A stretch of 64,000 nucleotides of DNA from CAVTPD01 sp963736575 (GTDB lineage: Bacteria; Bacteroidota; Bacteroidia; Cytophagales; JAAEPT01). This document shows positions 36,473 through 45,550 of the stretch, piece after piece. The translations under genes and the position numbers were made by a program. The DNA is taken from NCBI GenBank assembly GCA_963736575.1, contig CAVTPD010000003.1, forward strand, positions 620,001-684,000. Direction: 5' to 3'. Every line of letters begins with the position of its first letter. Position 1 is the first letter of the stretch. The notes below the pieces were generated by a model, which ran no database searches, had not been told where the DNA came from, and was given only the letters and a program-made list of their open reading frames with translations.

Positions 36473-37666
36473 ATGGAAGAGTTAAAGCAGGAAACCGAGT
36501 TAAAAATAAGTAAAAATCAACTTCAGAGTATCATAAATTCCCATATTCAAGAAGAACATGGATTGAATGACTTGTTCTCCATGCTGGTAAATGGGTTGAT
36601 GTTAAGCGAAAGAAATACGTTTTTACAAGAATCTACAGAAGGTATAAATAAAGGTAATGGATACCGTCATGCTCAAAAAGCAGGTATAGGATCAAAATTG
36701 CAGTTAAAAATCCCTAGAGATCGCCTTGGAGTGTTTCGTCCGGTGATATTAGGCTTATTAAACGAACAAGAAGAACAGATAAAAGATCTCTGTTTTGAGC
36801 TATACGGAAAAGGATTAACTACTCGTCAAATAGAAAATGTAGTAGAAAACATTTATGGAACTAGTTATAGCAAAAGTAAAATCTCTAGAATCACTACCGA
36901 TTTTTCTTCCTTAGTAGAATCATGGCTTGAAAGACAATTAGATACCTACTATCGGGTTGTTTACATTGATGCTATTCATGTAAAAGTAAGAAGAGAAACA
37001 GTAGCCACAGAAGCATTTTATGTTTTACTGGGTTTAAAAGACAATCACACAAGAGAAGTTTTAGGTATAGTCAATATACCCCAAGAATCCGCATCAGGCT
37101 GGCAGGAAGTATTAGAAGACATTAAATCAAGAGGTGTAGATAAAGTAGGTTTATTTGTATTTGATGGCTTAACCGGACTTGAACATGTAGTAGGAAAAGT
37201 ATTCTCATCAAGCCTGAAACAAAGCTGTGTTTTACATTTTCAACGAAATTTAAATAAACATATCCGAAAAACAGATAGAGAAGAATTTAACGCAGATATG
37301 AAAAAAGTATTCAATCCAGATGATGTATTTAATACACCTAAAGATGGAATTAAAAACTTAAAAGAAACCCTTGTGAAATGGGCGAAAACATACCCTAAAT
37401 TAAAATCAACCATAGAGAAAGAGGATTTAGACAACCTGTTTACCTACTTAAATTTTGATTACCGAATAAGAAGAATGATCTATACTACAAATTGAATTGA
37501 AAGATTAAATAAATCCTTTAGAAGAACCTTGAAAATGAGAAACGCTTTACCTAATCCTAAAGCAGCTATTACACTGATGGGCTACGTAGCAATGGAGATG
37601 GAAGAAAAAACTTACAGCTACCCCATTAGTAATTTTAAATTTGATGATAACTTTAGTAAAATCTAG
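36473..37666 (+). pseudogene. IS256-family transposase with internal nonsense codon
   Basis: 397 codons in one frame, interrupted by TGA at 37493-37495. The protein has the Transposase_mut/MULE layout: FSMLVNGLMLSERN, NGYRHAQKAG, KLQLKIPRDRLGVF, the first catalytic Asp in VVYIDAIHVKVR, the second in FVFDGLTGLEHV, then IYTTN-stop-IERLN. The family's catalytic Glu is the E of IERLN, two codons past the stop, so the truncated product should be inactive. After the stop the frame continues with normal family sequence (KSFRRTLKMRNALPNPKAA) to TAG at 37664. A TGG (Trp) to TGA change is the simplest origin. No frameshift. Confidence 0.92.
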
Positions 37667-37680
37667 CTACGAAGTTAACA

Positions 37681-37720
37681 GTGGAAAACCCTACTAGCAG
37701 ACACACTAATATGGACAGTA
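37681..37720. repeat. Right terminal inverted repeat of the IS256-type element
   Basis: Ends GGACAGTA; reverse complement begins TACTGTCC and contains GTGTGTCT and GGGTTTTCCAC, as in the left repeat. Confidence 0.8.
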
Positions 37721-37878
37721 CCTGTTTTCGGCTTTAGCCAACTAAATGACTTTGCCCACTAGTTTTCTTTTAAAAGGTTTTGTCAAACTTTCCGTTTTCG
37801 GTTATAATGATGTCGGCTTTTTATATTTCTGACTAAATACTGAAATTGCAATAACGTAACACCAATTGCGCAAACTAT

Positions 37879-37920
37879 TTTAAAGATTTCTGTCTTTTAA
37901 AAAAGACAGATATCTTTAAA
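37879..37920. repeat. 20-bp inverted repeat in the gap after the IS
   Basis: The gap 37731-37999 has no gene. Arms 37879-37898 and 37901-37920 (TTTAAAGAT.TCTGTCTTTT and its complement) pair over 20 positions with one mismatch around a 2-nt loop. Its role is unknown: it may terminate transcription from either side or be another dispersed palindrome. Confidence 0.6.
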
Positions 37921-37999
37921 GCGGATCATTAAATCAATTTGAACAACTCCGAAATGGAATGGATGAATGATGTTATGCGATTTTTGCTACGCAATTAAA

Positions 38000-38035
38000 A
38001 AAACAAAAAAGCTCAGGTGGTTTATCACGTGAGCT
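38000..38035 (-). terminator. Terminator of the trkA-type operon
   Basis: Minus strand: AGCTCA-C-GTG / loop / CAC-C-TGAGCT stem followed by TTTTTTGTTTTTTT. It lies 15 nt after the stop of the gene at 38051. Confidence 0.85.
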
Positions 38036-38050
38036 ATATTTATGAATATT

Positions 38051-38743
38051 TTACTCATTAATCTCTATAAACTTATTTACGTCGTGAGACTTACCAATAA
38101 GTATTAAAATATCATCTTCTAATAAAACTGTATCACTTTTAGGTACACCAATAATGTGTTCTACTTCTTTAGAATCACCATTTTTAATTTCTGTAAACTT
38201 ACGTTTAATGGTTATAACGTTTAAAGCATACCGCTCACGAAGTTCTATTTCAGAAATCATTTTGTTCATTACTCGTCTTGGAGTACCAATTTCAACAATC
38301 TCGTAATCGTCTGGTAAGGGTAAGAAGTTTTTAATATTTGGGTGGATAAGCATTTCGGCAACGGTTTTACCAATCTGTTCATCGGGCGCAAAAATCTCTT
38401 TAATCCCAACACGTTCTAAAATCATTTTTTGGTGTTTGTTAGACGCACGGGCAATAATTCGTTTAACACCAATTTCTTTTAACAAAACAGCCGTTAAAAG
38501 CAAACCCTCAAAGTTGTGGCCAATGGCAATAACAACGGCATCCGTCTCTTCTAGTTTTTGGGCGCGAAGAGCCTTTTCATCGGTTGAATCAAGTGCTACA
38601 GCCACCGACACTTCGTCCTTAATGTTTTCTACTTTTTCTACATCGTTGTCAATGGCAAGAACTTCGGCTCCTTTATCAGCAAGACTTCGGGAAATACCGG
38701 TTCCTAATAAACCTAATCCTATAACAGCAAATTTCTCTTTCAT
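38051..38743 (-). CDS. TrkA/KtrA-type potassium channel regulatory subunit
   Basis: 230 residues: an N-terminal Rossmann RCK-N domain (FAVIGLGLLGTGISRSL with GxGxxG; DND at the strand-2 end) and a C-terminal TrkA-C domain (YALNVITIKRKF ... TVLLEDDILILIG). Such subunits bind NAD(H) or adenine nucleotides and gate a TrkH/KtrB potassium transporter from the cytoplasmic side. The transporter gene is not adjacent. It lies 10 nt downstream of rdgB. Confidence 0.92.
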   Translation of the reverse strand: MKEKFAVIGLGLLGTGISRSLADKGAEVLAIDNDVEKVENIKDEVSVAVALDSTDEKALRAQKLEETDAVVIAIGHNFEGLLLTAVLLKEIGVKRIIARASNKHQKMILERVGIKEIFAPDEQIGKTVAEMLIHPNIKNFLPLPDDYEIVEIGTPRRVMNKMISEIELRERYALNVITIKRKFTEIKNGDSKEVEHIIGVPKSDTVLLEDDILILIGKSHDVNKFIEINE

Positions 38744-38753
38744 GGATAACGAT

Positions 38754-39332
38754 CTAAATTACCTTGTTAAGGTATTCAATTAGCTTTTTAGTTGCAATGG
38801 CGCGGTGACTTATAGTATTTTTTTCTTCCATGCTCATTTCAGCAAAAGAAATAGAATAACCATCAGGGATAAAAATGGGGTCATACCCAAAGCCTTTTTC
38901 TCCTCTTTTTTCTTCCGAAATAGAGCCGCGTACAATGCCTTCAAATTGTATTTTTTCTTTTTCTGAAATTAATGTTACAATGGTTTTAAACTGTGCGCTA
39001 CGGTTGGTCTTTCCTTCCAATTCAAGCAATAATTTTTGAATATTATCTTCTGAATTGCAATCTGGGCCAGCGTAACGGGCTGAATACACACCAGGGACAC
39101 CATCTAAAACATCTACTTCTAAACCCGTATCATCGGCAAAACAACCCATATCATAGGTGTTAAATACATAAGCAGCCTTTAACATAGAATTACCCTCAAT
39201 GGTTGGTTCAGTTTCAGGAATATCTTCTGTACAGCCAATATCTTGTAATGAAACTAAATCTATAGACGTGGGTAATAGTTGTTGAATCTCTTTTAACTTG
39301 TTTTTATTATTGGTGGCAAAACAAAGTTTCAT
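38754..39332 (-). CDS. rdgB: Non-canonical purine NTP pyrophosphatase (RdgB/HAM1)
   Basis: 192 residues. The N-terminal CFATNNKNKLKEIQ (substrate-phosphate loop), FADDTGLEVDVLDGVPGVYSARYAG and the C-terminal FGYDPIF / SHRAIA motifs are all intact. It hydrolyses dITP, XTP and related bases to keep them out of DNA and RNA. It lies 8 nt after the giant exported protein gene and 10 nt before the TrkA-type gene. Confidence 0.96.
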   Translation of the reverse strand: MKLCFATNNKNKLKEIQQLLPTSIDLVSLQDIGCTEDIPETEPTIEGNSMLKAAYVFNTYDMGCFADDTGLEVDVLDGVPGVYSARYAGPDCNSEDNIQKLLLELEGKTNRSAQFKTIVTLISEKEKIQFEGIVRGSISEEKRGEKGFGYDPIFIPDGYSISFAEMSMEEKNTISHRAIATKKLIEYLNKVI

Positions 39333-39340
39333 ACCTATTC

Positions 39341-42300
39341 TTATTTGGTCTTTTTCTTCTTTTTATCTTTTTTGGAATCCTCTTCAGGGTCTTCCTTAAA
39401 GTTATCATCTGCCAAACCTAAATCATCGTCTTCGCCAAGATTCATATCTTCTTCATAAGTTGGCTCTTTTTCAGTGGGAGCTTCATCTAGCGGCATTTTT
39501 TCTTCGTAATTATCTTCCTGAAGTTCCATATCTATGTCGCCTGAATCGTACAGATCTTCATAACCTTCGTCTAAGCTTGGTACAGCATTGGCAGGGCCTG
39601 TAATTGGTCCGTTTAGATAAGTCTCTTTAAAGTAATTTATAAAGCCTTCTTTAGCCGCAGGGTTGGTTGAGGCAAAGTAATAATCGTCTTTAAATTGATT
39701 TTTTTCAGCTTCAGATTTAGAATCTAAATAACCTATAAAATCATAACTGGTAGCGGCTACTAAGAGCACATTATTTTTAAAGCTGAAGTAATACCACATG
39801 TTTTCATTAATTTCTATGAAAAAGTTTACTTCATCTCCACGGCTAGATTTTTTGATTTCTAGATAGCCCTTTAAGTTGGCGTTAACATCAAATGAAGCAA
39901 TGTTAGAAATGCCTAATTTTCCTACCGAATACCATGCGTTGTTGTATGGATTCCATTTCATTTCTAGTTTATTAAAAATGATGCCTTCGGTAAAAAATTT
40001 ATCTACGTTAACCAGTGAACTATGCCCACCCATAGAAGAGAAAGCTTTCCCTGCTTTATCACCTGCTAAATAAGCAACTTCTTGATAAAGCGTATCACTT
40101 ACTGCAAGAGCCGCGCCTTTTTGACCCGTTACCAAAGCATAATCGGCAATGTTTTTGCCAAACATTTCATAACATTGGCTTGGCATTTCCATGTATAATT
40201 TGGCAAGCCCTTTAATATGAAAAGAATTAGAATCAAGTTTATTAGTACCAGTACCAGCAAATTTCATTCTAACATTAGGTTTCTCTAAAGGGGTTAATAG
40301 ATTAAATCTACCTTCAAATCTAAATTCTTCTTCTTCTTCATTATAAGCAAAAATGTTTTCGCTCATAGACTCTCCTCTTAAGTGAGCCAATGTAGAAACT
40401 TCAAATTCATTATGTTCTTCATTAAAGAAAATCACCCCCCCTGCTGTAAACAGTTTTTCATGATTACCCGTGGGTGGTTTACTTAAAAACAAACTTTGTA
40501 GTTTTTTTCCTCCGGTTAAAATAATCCCGTTATATAAGCTGTCTTTTTGTTTAGTAAGATCTATTACTACTTCATGTTTTAAGCCTTTTTCAGAAAGATT
40601 TTTTAACCATAAGTTACTTTGAATATGCCCGTGTAAGTTTAGTTTAACAAATCCGTCCATATATAAACCTTCTTGGTGGCCGTAAAGCTCTACATGTCCT
40701 TTATACAAAATATGGTCTGAAATTTTAAGGCTATCTTCTTCTAATACAAAAGCCTTTGTGATAGAGTGGATGTCTCTTTGTTTTTTTTGCCCCTCGTTAA
40801 AATCATGTAAAGCAAAAGAGCTGAACTTAATCCACATTGTATCTTTTTCTACATTTACATAGCTGTATTCGGCTTCACCATTAAATTTCTTTCTAGAAAA
40901 GATCTTAATTTTTCCACGGTAGAAATGGTGGTATTCATTAACAGTATCTAAAATTACTTCAGAATTATATAGCGTATCTATTTTAGCATTTGGATGTATG
41001 TGCAAGAAGTGATCTCCTGGTATAACTTTACCGTCTGTTACTTTTATATAAGGTACTCCGGATATATCTAAACGCATTGAATCTATATAATAGATGGCGT
41101 CCTCGGCAGAAAAAACCAAAGAGTCTTGTGTTTTGTTGGTAGAATAGAAATAAGATTTTTCAATATCTGCCTCTTCTGGTTTAGAGAAAACCACTGTTTT
41201 TTCATCCATATCCCAAACACCATCATTAATAGATGTTTTATACTCTAATAAGGGGAAGGAGTTACTGGCAATACCTTCTTCTTGTGGATTGAACCAAGCT
41301 TTACGTTCGTTTAAGTCTAATTTTACTTTTACAAAGTCCGATTTAACAGCGGGTAATTGTTTGGCGTCATAAACAATTTCGAATTGAGAATAATCACTTT
41401 CTAAACCAAATTGATTAAAAACTATATGGGTAGAAATTATCTGTGACAATGGTGGTTTCACAACACCATTACCCAGCATACCTTGGTTTGTGGTAAGGCT
41501 GATTGTACCCGTAAAATCAATAGAATCTCTAAATATCTTAAAGTTGTGTTCTAGATTAGAAATGTTCATACTGTCTTTACTGACTTGCCAATTCAGGTCA
41601 TAGGTATCAACAAACTGTTTAGGGAAAACTACATTTTCAGAAAGATCTGGATGCGTCCCTTCTCTGGTAAAACATTTAGTACCAATGGTTTTTACAGAGT
41701 CTAAGTAAAACACAAAATCATTTGAATATAAGGTAGTGTTATAGAATTCTATTCTACCATCACCTCTTAAGCCCCCAGCATCTAAATGTAAATCACCAAA
41801 AAATGTAGCTTTTCCTCGGTAAAGCTGATATCCTTCTTCGGGTGCACTGTGTTCAAAACCAAAAGTATGATCTGGCATTACCTTTAATTTCTGCTCAAAA
41901 GTAGGAAAAGCAGGGGAATGGAAAGTCCCTTCAAAACCGAGACTCTCAATATCACCACTTAAGCTGTCCATATCAAATGGAGGTATTTTGTAGTAAAGGG
42001 TAGAGTCGTATGCCCCGTTCAATATGTCTTTTCCAGAGAAATATACGTATGCCCCTGCAACGGCATCAAAGTGAGGGTATCTTGGATTTCTTTTTCTAGT
42101 GGCTTTATTATTTGGTTCGTCAATAGTTAATAGCCCAGAGGTGTATTTTAACTGATTGTTTAATTGTTTTTTACCTAGTGATTTACCAGTAGTGGTATCT
42201 TTAATGTCTACTTCAAACTTTAAGGAATCAATATTTTTTAAATCAACATCAAAGTTTTCGTAATTAAAGGTGAAATCTCTACCATTAAATAAATAGCTGT

Positions 42301-44344
42301 TGGTAGTTACCAAGCCATCGAAAACCATGTTTCTACCCTCTTTAATAATTACCTCTCTGTTTTTTGGGTAAAATGTTACATCTAATGAATCACTTATAGG
42401 AATAGCATCTACACCCGTCACTCTTAAGTCGTTATTTTTCAGGTTTAAGTAAGCGTTGTATTCTGGCGGAGCTATTGATTCAAAAGTAATATTATCATAA
42501 TCTTTTTCTTGACGGCGAGATTCTACATAGTGAGTTGCTTTATCTTTTAAACTTATAAATCCCGTTTTAGGGTTATAATCTATATAACCATATAACATTA
42601 AACCGCGCATGGATGACCTAATGTTTTCTGTCGGAATATTTTTATACGATTTTGCTAAGTCATCTACATAAAAAGATGTTTTATTCTTTTTTTCTGAATA
42701 ATAAACAACCATTTGTAGAGAATGAAAGCGGTATAAGCCTTTTAATTGAGCGTATTTTTTTAACTGATAATTATCAAAAGATTCAAAGTATGCGGCAGAT
42801 TCCGTTTTAGCCGTTAACATAGTCATGCTAATAGTAGAATCACCTAAGGTCCAATAAAGCGCATCTACTAATATTTCTAAATGATGGTATGAATCTTCAA
42901 ATGCAGCATTTTTAAATCCGCCATCATTTTTATATAAGCGTAATAATTTATTGTTTCTGTTGTAATTCAATCTTGTGCCCGGGTGGTAAAGGGAGTCTTT
43001 TCCAAAATAAACACTGGTTATAACAGAGTTAGCGGTGATCATAGAGTCTTCCATTACAAAAAACTTAGCCCTAGCTTTAAAACGTTTTACACCTTCATAG
43101 TATACTTCTAAAAGGCATGCGCCACCAAGTACACTACTGCTGTATATTTTGTGTCCACGTAAAGAAAATCCACCACGGTATTTTATGTCTTCGCCTAAGT
43201 CTTTAATATTAATGTTGCTTTTATAAGACATAAAGCGTGGGAATTCTGCTTCTGCTTTTGTTTTATGTGGTGAGCTTTGAAATTCAAAAGTACCATCAAT
43301 AGGAGCTTCTAATTTTTCTGGATAGTTCAGTTTCACGTTTTCAGCGCTAAATCCTGTTTTATTAATGTTGAAATTGTATTTATCTAATTCCACAAACACG
43401 CTAGAGTCTAAACCAGCGCTTGTCCAGTCAACTGTCCCCCCTTCACCAATTAATGTTCCATCTGTTAAAAGAAGCGTTGCGTTTGCATTTTTAATAGAAA
43501 GGGTATCAAAACGAGTTACCCAATTGAAACTGGCTCCTTCATATTCTATAACTGGGCCTTCAATTGGTGGCGCGGGTTCCCCTTGAAAACTAGCTAAAAT
43601 AGCATCTTCATTTACTTCTTCTTTGTCGTTTGTTGCGTCTTCTTTTTTGGTTTCTTCTGTTCCCCAACTATTACTGTCATTTCCCCAATCATCGGAACCC
43701 CAATCATCACTTTCATCCACGGTTCCCCAATCGCTATCTTCACCACTTCCCCAATCATCAAAAGAACCTAGATCATTATTAGTCTGGGTTTCTGTTGGTG
43801 TTTCTTCATAAGAAACAGTTGGTGCATTTACATATCTTATTTTTAATAAACCACCGTTGTTGTAAAAGGAACTATTGTTGGTTTTATATAAAGCATCTTG
43901 AGAAAAAAAGGTGATTAAGATGTTGTAGTAACTGTTAATTTCAATCCTTGGATGGTACATCAATACTTTTTCTGTAGTAGAAAAAAGACTGTCCATATCT
44001 TTTTGATTGATATTAGTTGTAGAATTAATCAGACGAATTAATTCCATATTACGAGTGTAATATGGAATTACGGGCAAGTTTTTATCGTGAACGGTTTTTA
44101 TTAAATGAATGAAACCTTTTTTAGTTGCCTCATTTATAGAGTCATTAGCCCAGAAAAACTCAAAAACTTCTGCTATATCGGAATATTCAGATTGTTTTTT
44201 ACTTTGTACTAGGTTGGTTATGTCTCTAATGAATTTATTGGGCTCACTAGAAAATGGGTATTTATCCTGCGTGTTGTCTTGAGCAGAAGCTGTGTTAAAA
44301 CTTATGAAAGCAATTAAGACAATGATTAACCTATATATTTGCAT
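39341..44344 (-). CDS. Giant exported protein of unknown function (1667 aa) with acidic DWG-repeat segment
   Basis: Not recognised. 1667 residues. A Sec signal peptide (MQIYRLIIVLIAFISFNTASAQ) is followed by a helical ~170-residue domain. Then comes a low-complexity acidic stretch with repeated DWG/SWG units (~195-235). About 1250 residues of beta-rich sequence follow, with recurring phrases such as G.A.F..DL.L.AGGL.G.G.IEF and LYSNDFVFYLDS, suggesting stacked beta units or a long beta-groove fold. The C-terminus (~1580-1667) is very acidic and ends in a Lys-rich tail. No C-terminal sorting domain is evident. Signal peptide and fold suggest a periplasmic or surface scaffold. It sits between prmA (9 nt) and rdgB (8 nt). 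Confidence 0.85.
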   Translation of the reverse strand: MQIYRLIIVLIAFISFNTASAQDNTQDKYPFSSEPNKFIRDITNLVQSKKQSEYSDIAEVFEFFWANDSINEATKKGFIHLIKTVHDKNLPVIPYYTRNMELIRLINSTTNINQKDMDSLFSTTEKVLMYHPRIEINSYYNILITFFSQDALYKTNNSSFYNNGGLLKIRYVNAPTVSYEETPTETQTNNDLGSFDDWGSGEDSDWGTVDESDDWGSDDWGNDSNSWGTEETKKEDATNDKEEVNEDAILASFQGEPAPPIEGPVIEYEGASFNWVTRFDTLSIKNANATLLLTDGTLIGEGGTVDWTSAGLDSSVFVELDKYNFNINKTGFSAENVKLNYPEKLEAPIDGTFEFQSSPHKTKAEAEFPRFMSYKSNINIKDLGEDIKYRGGFSLRGHKIYSSSVLGGACLLEVYYEGVKRFKARAKFFVMEDSMITANSVITSVYFGKDSLYHPGTRLNYNRNNKLLRLYKNDGGFKNAAFEDSYHHLEILVDALYWTLGDSTISMTMLTAKTESAAYFESFDNYQLKKYAQLKGLYRFHSLQMVVYYSEKKNKTSFYVDDLAKSYKNIPTENIRSSMRGLMLYGYIDYNPKTGFISLKDKATHYVESRRQEKDYDNITFESIAPPEYNAYLNLKNNDLRVTGVDAIPISDSLDVTFYPKNREVIIKEGRNMVFDGLVTTNSYLFNGRDFTFNYENFDVDLKNIDSLKFEVDIKDTTTGKSLGKKQLNNQLKYTSGLLTIDEPNNKATRKRNPRYPHFDAVAGAYVYFSGKDILNGAYDSTLYYKIPPFDMDSLSGDIESLGFEGTFHSPAFPTFEQKLKVMPDHTFGFEHSAPEEGYQLYRGKATFFGDLHLDAGGLRGDGRIEFYNTTLYSNDFVFYLDSVKTIGTKCFTREGTHPDLSENVVFPKQFVDTYDLNWQVSKDSMNISNLEHNFKIFRDSIDFTGTISLTTNQGMLGNGVVKPPLSQIISTHIVFNQFGLESDYSQFEIVYDAKQLPAVKSDFVKVKLDLNERKAWFNPQEEGIASNSFPLLEYKTSINDGVWDMDEKTVVFSKPEEADIEKSYFYSTNKTQDSLVFSAEDAIYYIDSMRLDISGVPYIKVTDGKVIPGDHFLHIHPNAKIDTLYNSEVILDTVNEYHHFYRGKIKIFSRKKFNGEAEYSYVNVEKDTMWIKFSSFALHDFNEGQKKQRDIHSITKAFVLEEDSLKISDHILYKGHVELYGHQEGLYMDGFVKLNLHGHIQSNLWLKNLSEKGLKHEVVIDLTKQKDSLYNGIILTGGKKLQSLFLSKPPTGNHEKLFTAGGVIFFNEEHNEFEVSTLAHLRGESMSENIFAYNEEEEEFRFEGRFNLLTPLEKPNVRMKFAGTGTNKLDSNSFHIKGLAKLYMEMPSQCYEMFGKNIADYALVTGQKGAALAVSDTLYQEVAYLAGDKAGKAFSSMGGHSSLVNVDKFFTEGIIFNKLEMKWNPYNNAWYSVGKLGISNIASFDVNANLKGYLEIKKSSRGDEVNFFIEINENMWYYFSFKNNVLLVAATSYDFIGYLDSKSEAEKNQFKDDYYFASTNPAAKEGFINYFKETYLNGPITGPANAVPSLDEGYEDLYDSGDIDMELQEDNYEEKMPLDEAPTEKEPTYEEDMNLGEDDDLGLADDNFKEDPEEDSKKDKKKKKTK

Positions 44345-44353
44345 ACACTTTGG

Positions 44354-45193
44354 TTACTTTTTCTGAAAAACTATAGAGGCCCAGTTGTTTTCGGATTGTT
44401 CTTTAACCAAAATTAAATGGTTTTTTTGAGCAAGCGAAATCAGATCCTCTTCATCTGAAACGTAAAATCCCGAAATAACAAGATAGCCATTTTCAATTAA
44501 ATGATTGGCATAATGTGGTACTTCTTCTAGCAAGACATTTTTGTTGATGTTGGCTAGAATTACATCATATTTATCTTGTTTAGTAACACATTTTTGAAAT
44601 ATGCCGTTTTCTATCTTAATGTTGTTACAATTATTGGTCTGAAAGTTTTCAGGAGCGTTTTCAAAGGCCCATTCATCAATATCGTTGGTGTCAATTTTTA
44701 TAGCCCCTCTTTTTTCAGCTAGAATGGCCAGTACACCAGTTCCTGTCCCGGCATCAAAAACAGTTTTTCCTTTCATATCTAAGTCTAATACAGCTTTAGA
44801 CATTAATTTGGTAGTGGCATGGTGCCCTGTCCCAAAAGACATTTTAGGATTAATAATAATTTCTAGCGGATAGCTTTTTTCAAGCTTATGAAAGGAAGCT
44901 TTAATCACCATTTGCTCGTTTACATAAACTGGATCAAAGTTTTCTTCCCACTTTTTGTTCCAGTTAATGTTTTCCATTTCTGCATAAGAATAATCACCAA
45001 TAAGCCCGGTAATAAATTCAGATTCTAATATTTCTTTCAGGTATTTTTCCGAAAAGAATTCTGTAGAAATGTATGCTAAAACCTGATTGTCTTCCTGATT
45101 AAAGGAATCAAAGTTTTCGTCTGAAAGTAATGCGATTACGGTTTCCTGAAGTTCTTCTTGAACTTCTATTTTCACTTCAATGTAAGAAGACAT
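44354..45193 (-). CDS. prmA: Ribosomal protein L11 methyltransferase
   Basis: 279 residues. PKMSFGTGHHATTKLM, SAM-binding motif I FDAGTGTGVLAILAEKRGA and motif IV VILANINKNVLLE identify PrmA. The first ~90 residues form the L11-binding domain. It trimethylates ribosomal protein L11. It lies between the DUF6150 gene (3 nt) and the giant exported protein gene (9 nt), so all are probably co-transcribed from tpiA. Confidence 0.95.
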   Translation of the reverse strand: MSSYIEVKIEVQEELQETVIALLSDENFDSFNQEDNQVLAYISTEFFSEKYLKEILESEFITGLIGDYSYAEMENINWNKKWEENFDPVYVNEQMVIKASFHKLEKSYPLEIIINPKMSFGTGHHATTKLMSKAVLDLDMKGKTVFDAGTGTGVLAILAEKRGAIKIDTNDIDEWAFENAPENFQTNNCNNIKIENGIFQKCVTKQDKYDVILANINKNVLLEEVPHYANHLIENGYLVISGFYVSDEEDLISLAQKNHLILVKEQSENNWASIVFQKK

Positions 45194-45196
45194 AGA

Positions 45197-45550
45197 TTAT
45201 AAATTACAGCCTGCAAACGATTCGGTCTCGGTATAAAAAACAGTAAAATCCTGACTTCCCTTTCGTTCTTCAACATAAAGCCTAAAGTCTGCAAAGGCTT
45301 CGTTTTCAGTAATATACCAAATTCCGGGTCTATCTGCGTATAAGTCTACATTTTCTTTGAAAACAGCAATGTCGGCCATGGTTTCATCGTCTTCTATATA
45401 AACAATGAAGTCGGCTTTGTGTCGGTTGTCAACAAAATAAATTGTGCCGTAAACTCTACAGTAGTCAAACCTAGAAAGGTCTTTCGTACCTGAGAAACTC
45501 AAGACCGAAAGACCTGTTAATAGTAAAAAGCTTATGAACTTTTTAAGCAC
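45197..45550 (-). CDS. DUF6150-like small exported protein
   Basis: 117 residues. It has a signal peptide (MLKKFISFLLLTGLSVLSFSG), then an internal repeat-like beta pattern: CRVYGTIYFVDNRHKADFIVY and ADFRLYVEERKGSQDFTVFY, with Cys near both ends (Cys31 and C-terminal AGCNL). This matches a small family common in Flavobacteriia that I know as DUF6150. Function unknown. Its ATG overlaps the tpiA stop by one base. Confidence 0.75.
   Translation of the reverse strand: MLKKFISFLLLTGLSVLSFSGTKDLSRFDYCRVYGTIYFVDNRHKADFIVYIEDDETMADIAVFKENVDLYADRPGIWYITENEAFADFRLYVEERKGSQDFTVFYTETESFAGCNL

Larger units (their letters stand above)
36388..37721 (+). mobile_element. IS256-family insertion sequence, inactivated
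   Basis: About 1.33 kb. Imperfect terminal inverted repeats start TACTGTCC at both ends: left 36390-36434, right 37681-37720. They share GTGTGTCT and GGGTTT...CCAC blocks. The flanks carry a 9-bp direct repeat CTGTTTTCG (36379-36387 and 37722-37730), which fits the 8-9-bp target duplication of this family. A single transposase gene fills the element and contains a nonsense codon. No other copy is in this window. The insertion landed in a non-coding gap between asnS and the trkA-type gene. Confidence 0.88.

Noticed and set aside
37493..37495. TGA recoded as Trp or selenocysteine
   Set aside because: Many intact genes here are not interrupted by TGA and no selenocysteine signal is visible; a simple nonsense mutation in an IS is more likely.
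37850..37990. Integron attC-like site (GTAAC ... GTTATGCG)
   Set aside because: The outer motifs do not match the core-site consensus and the inner arms are not complementary; no integrase is present.
43623..43811. Plus-strand open frame opposite the DWG-repeat segment
   Set aside because: It is the antisense shadow of a low-complexity part of the giant exported protein gene.
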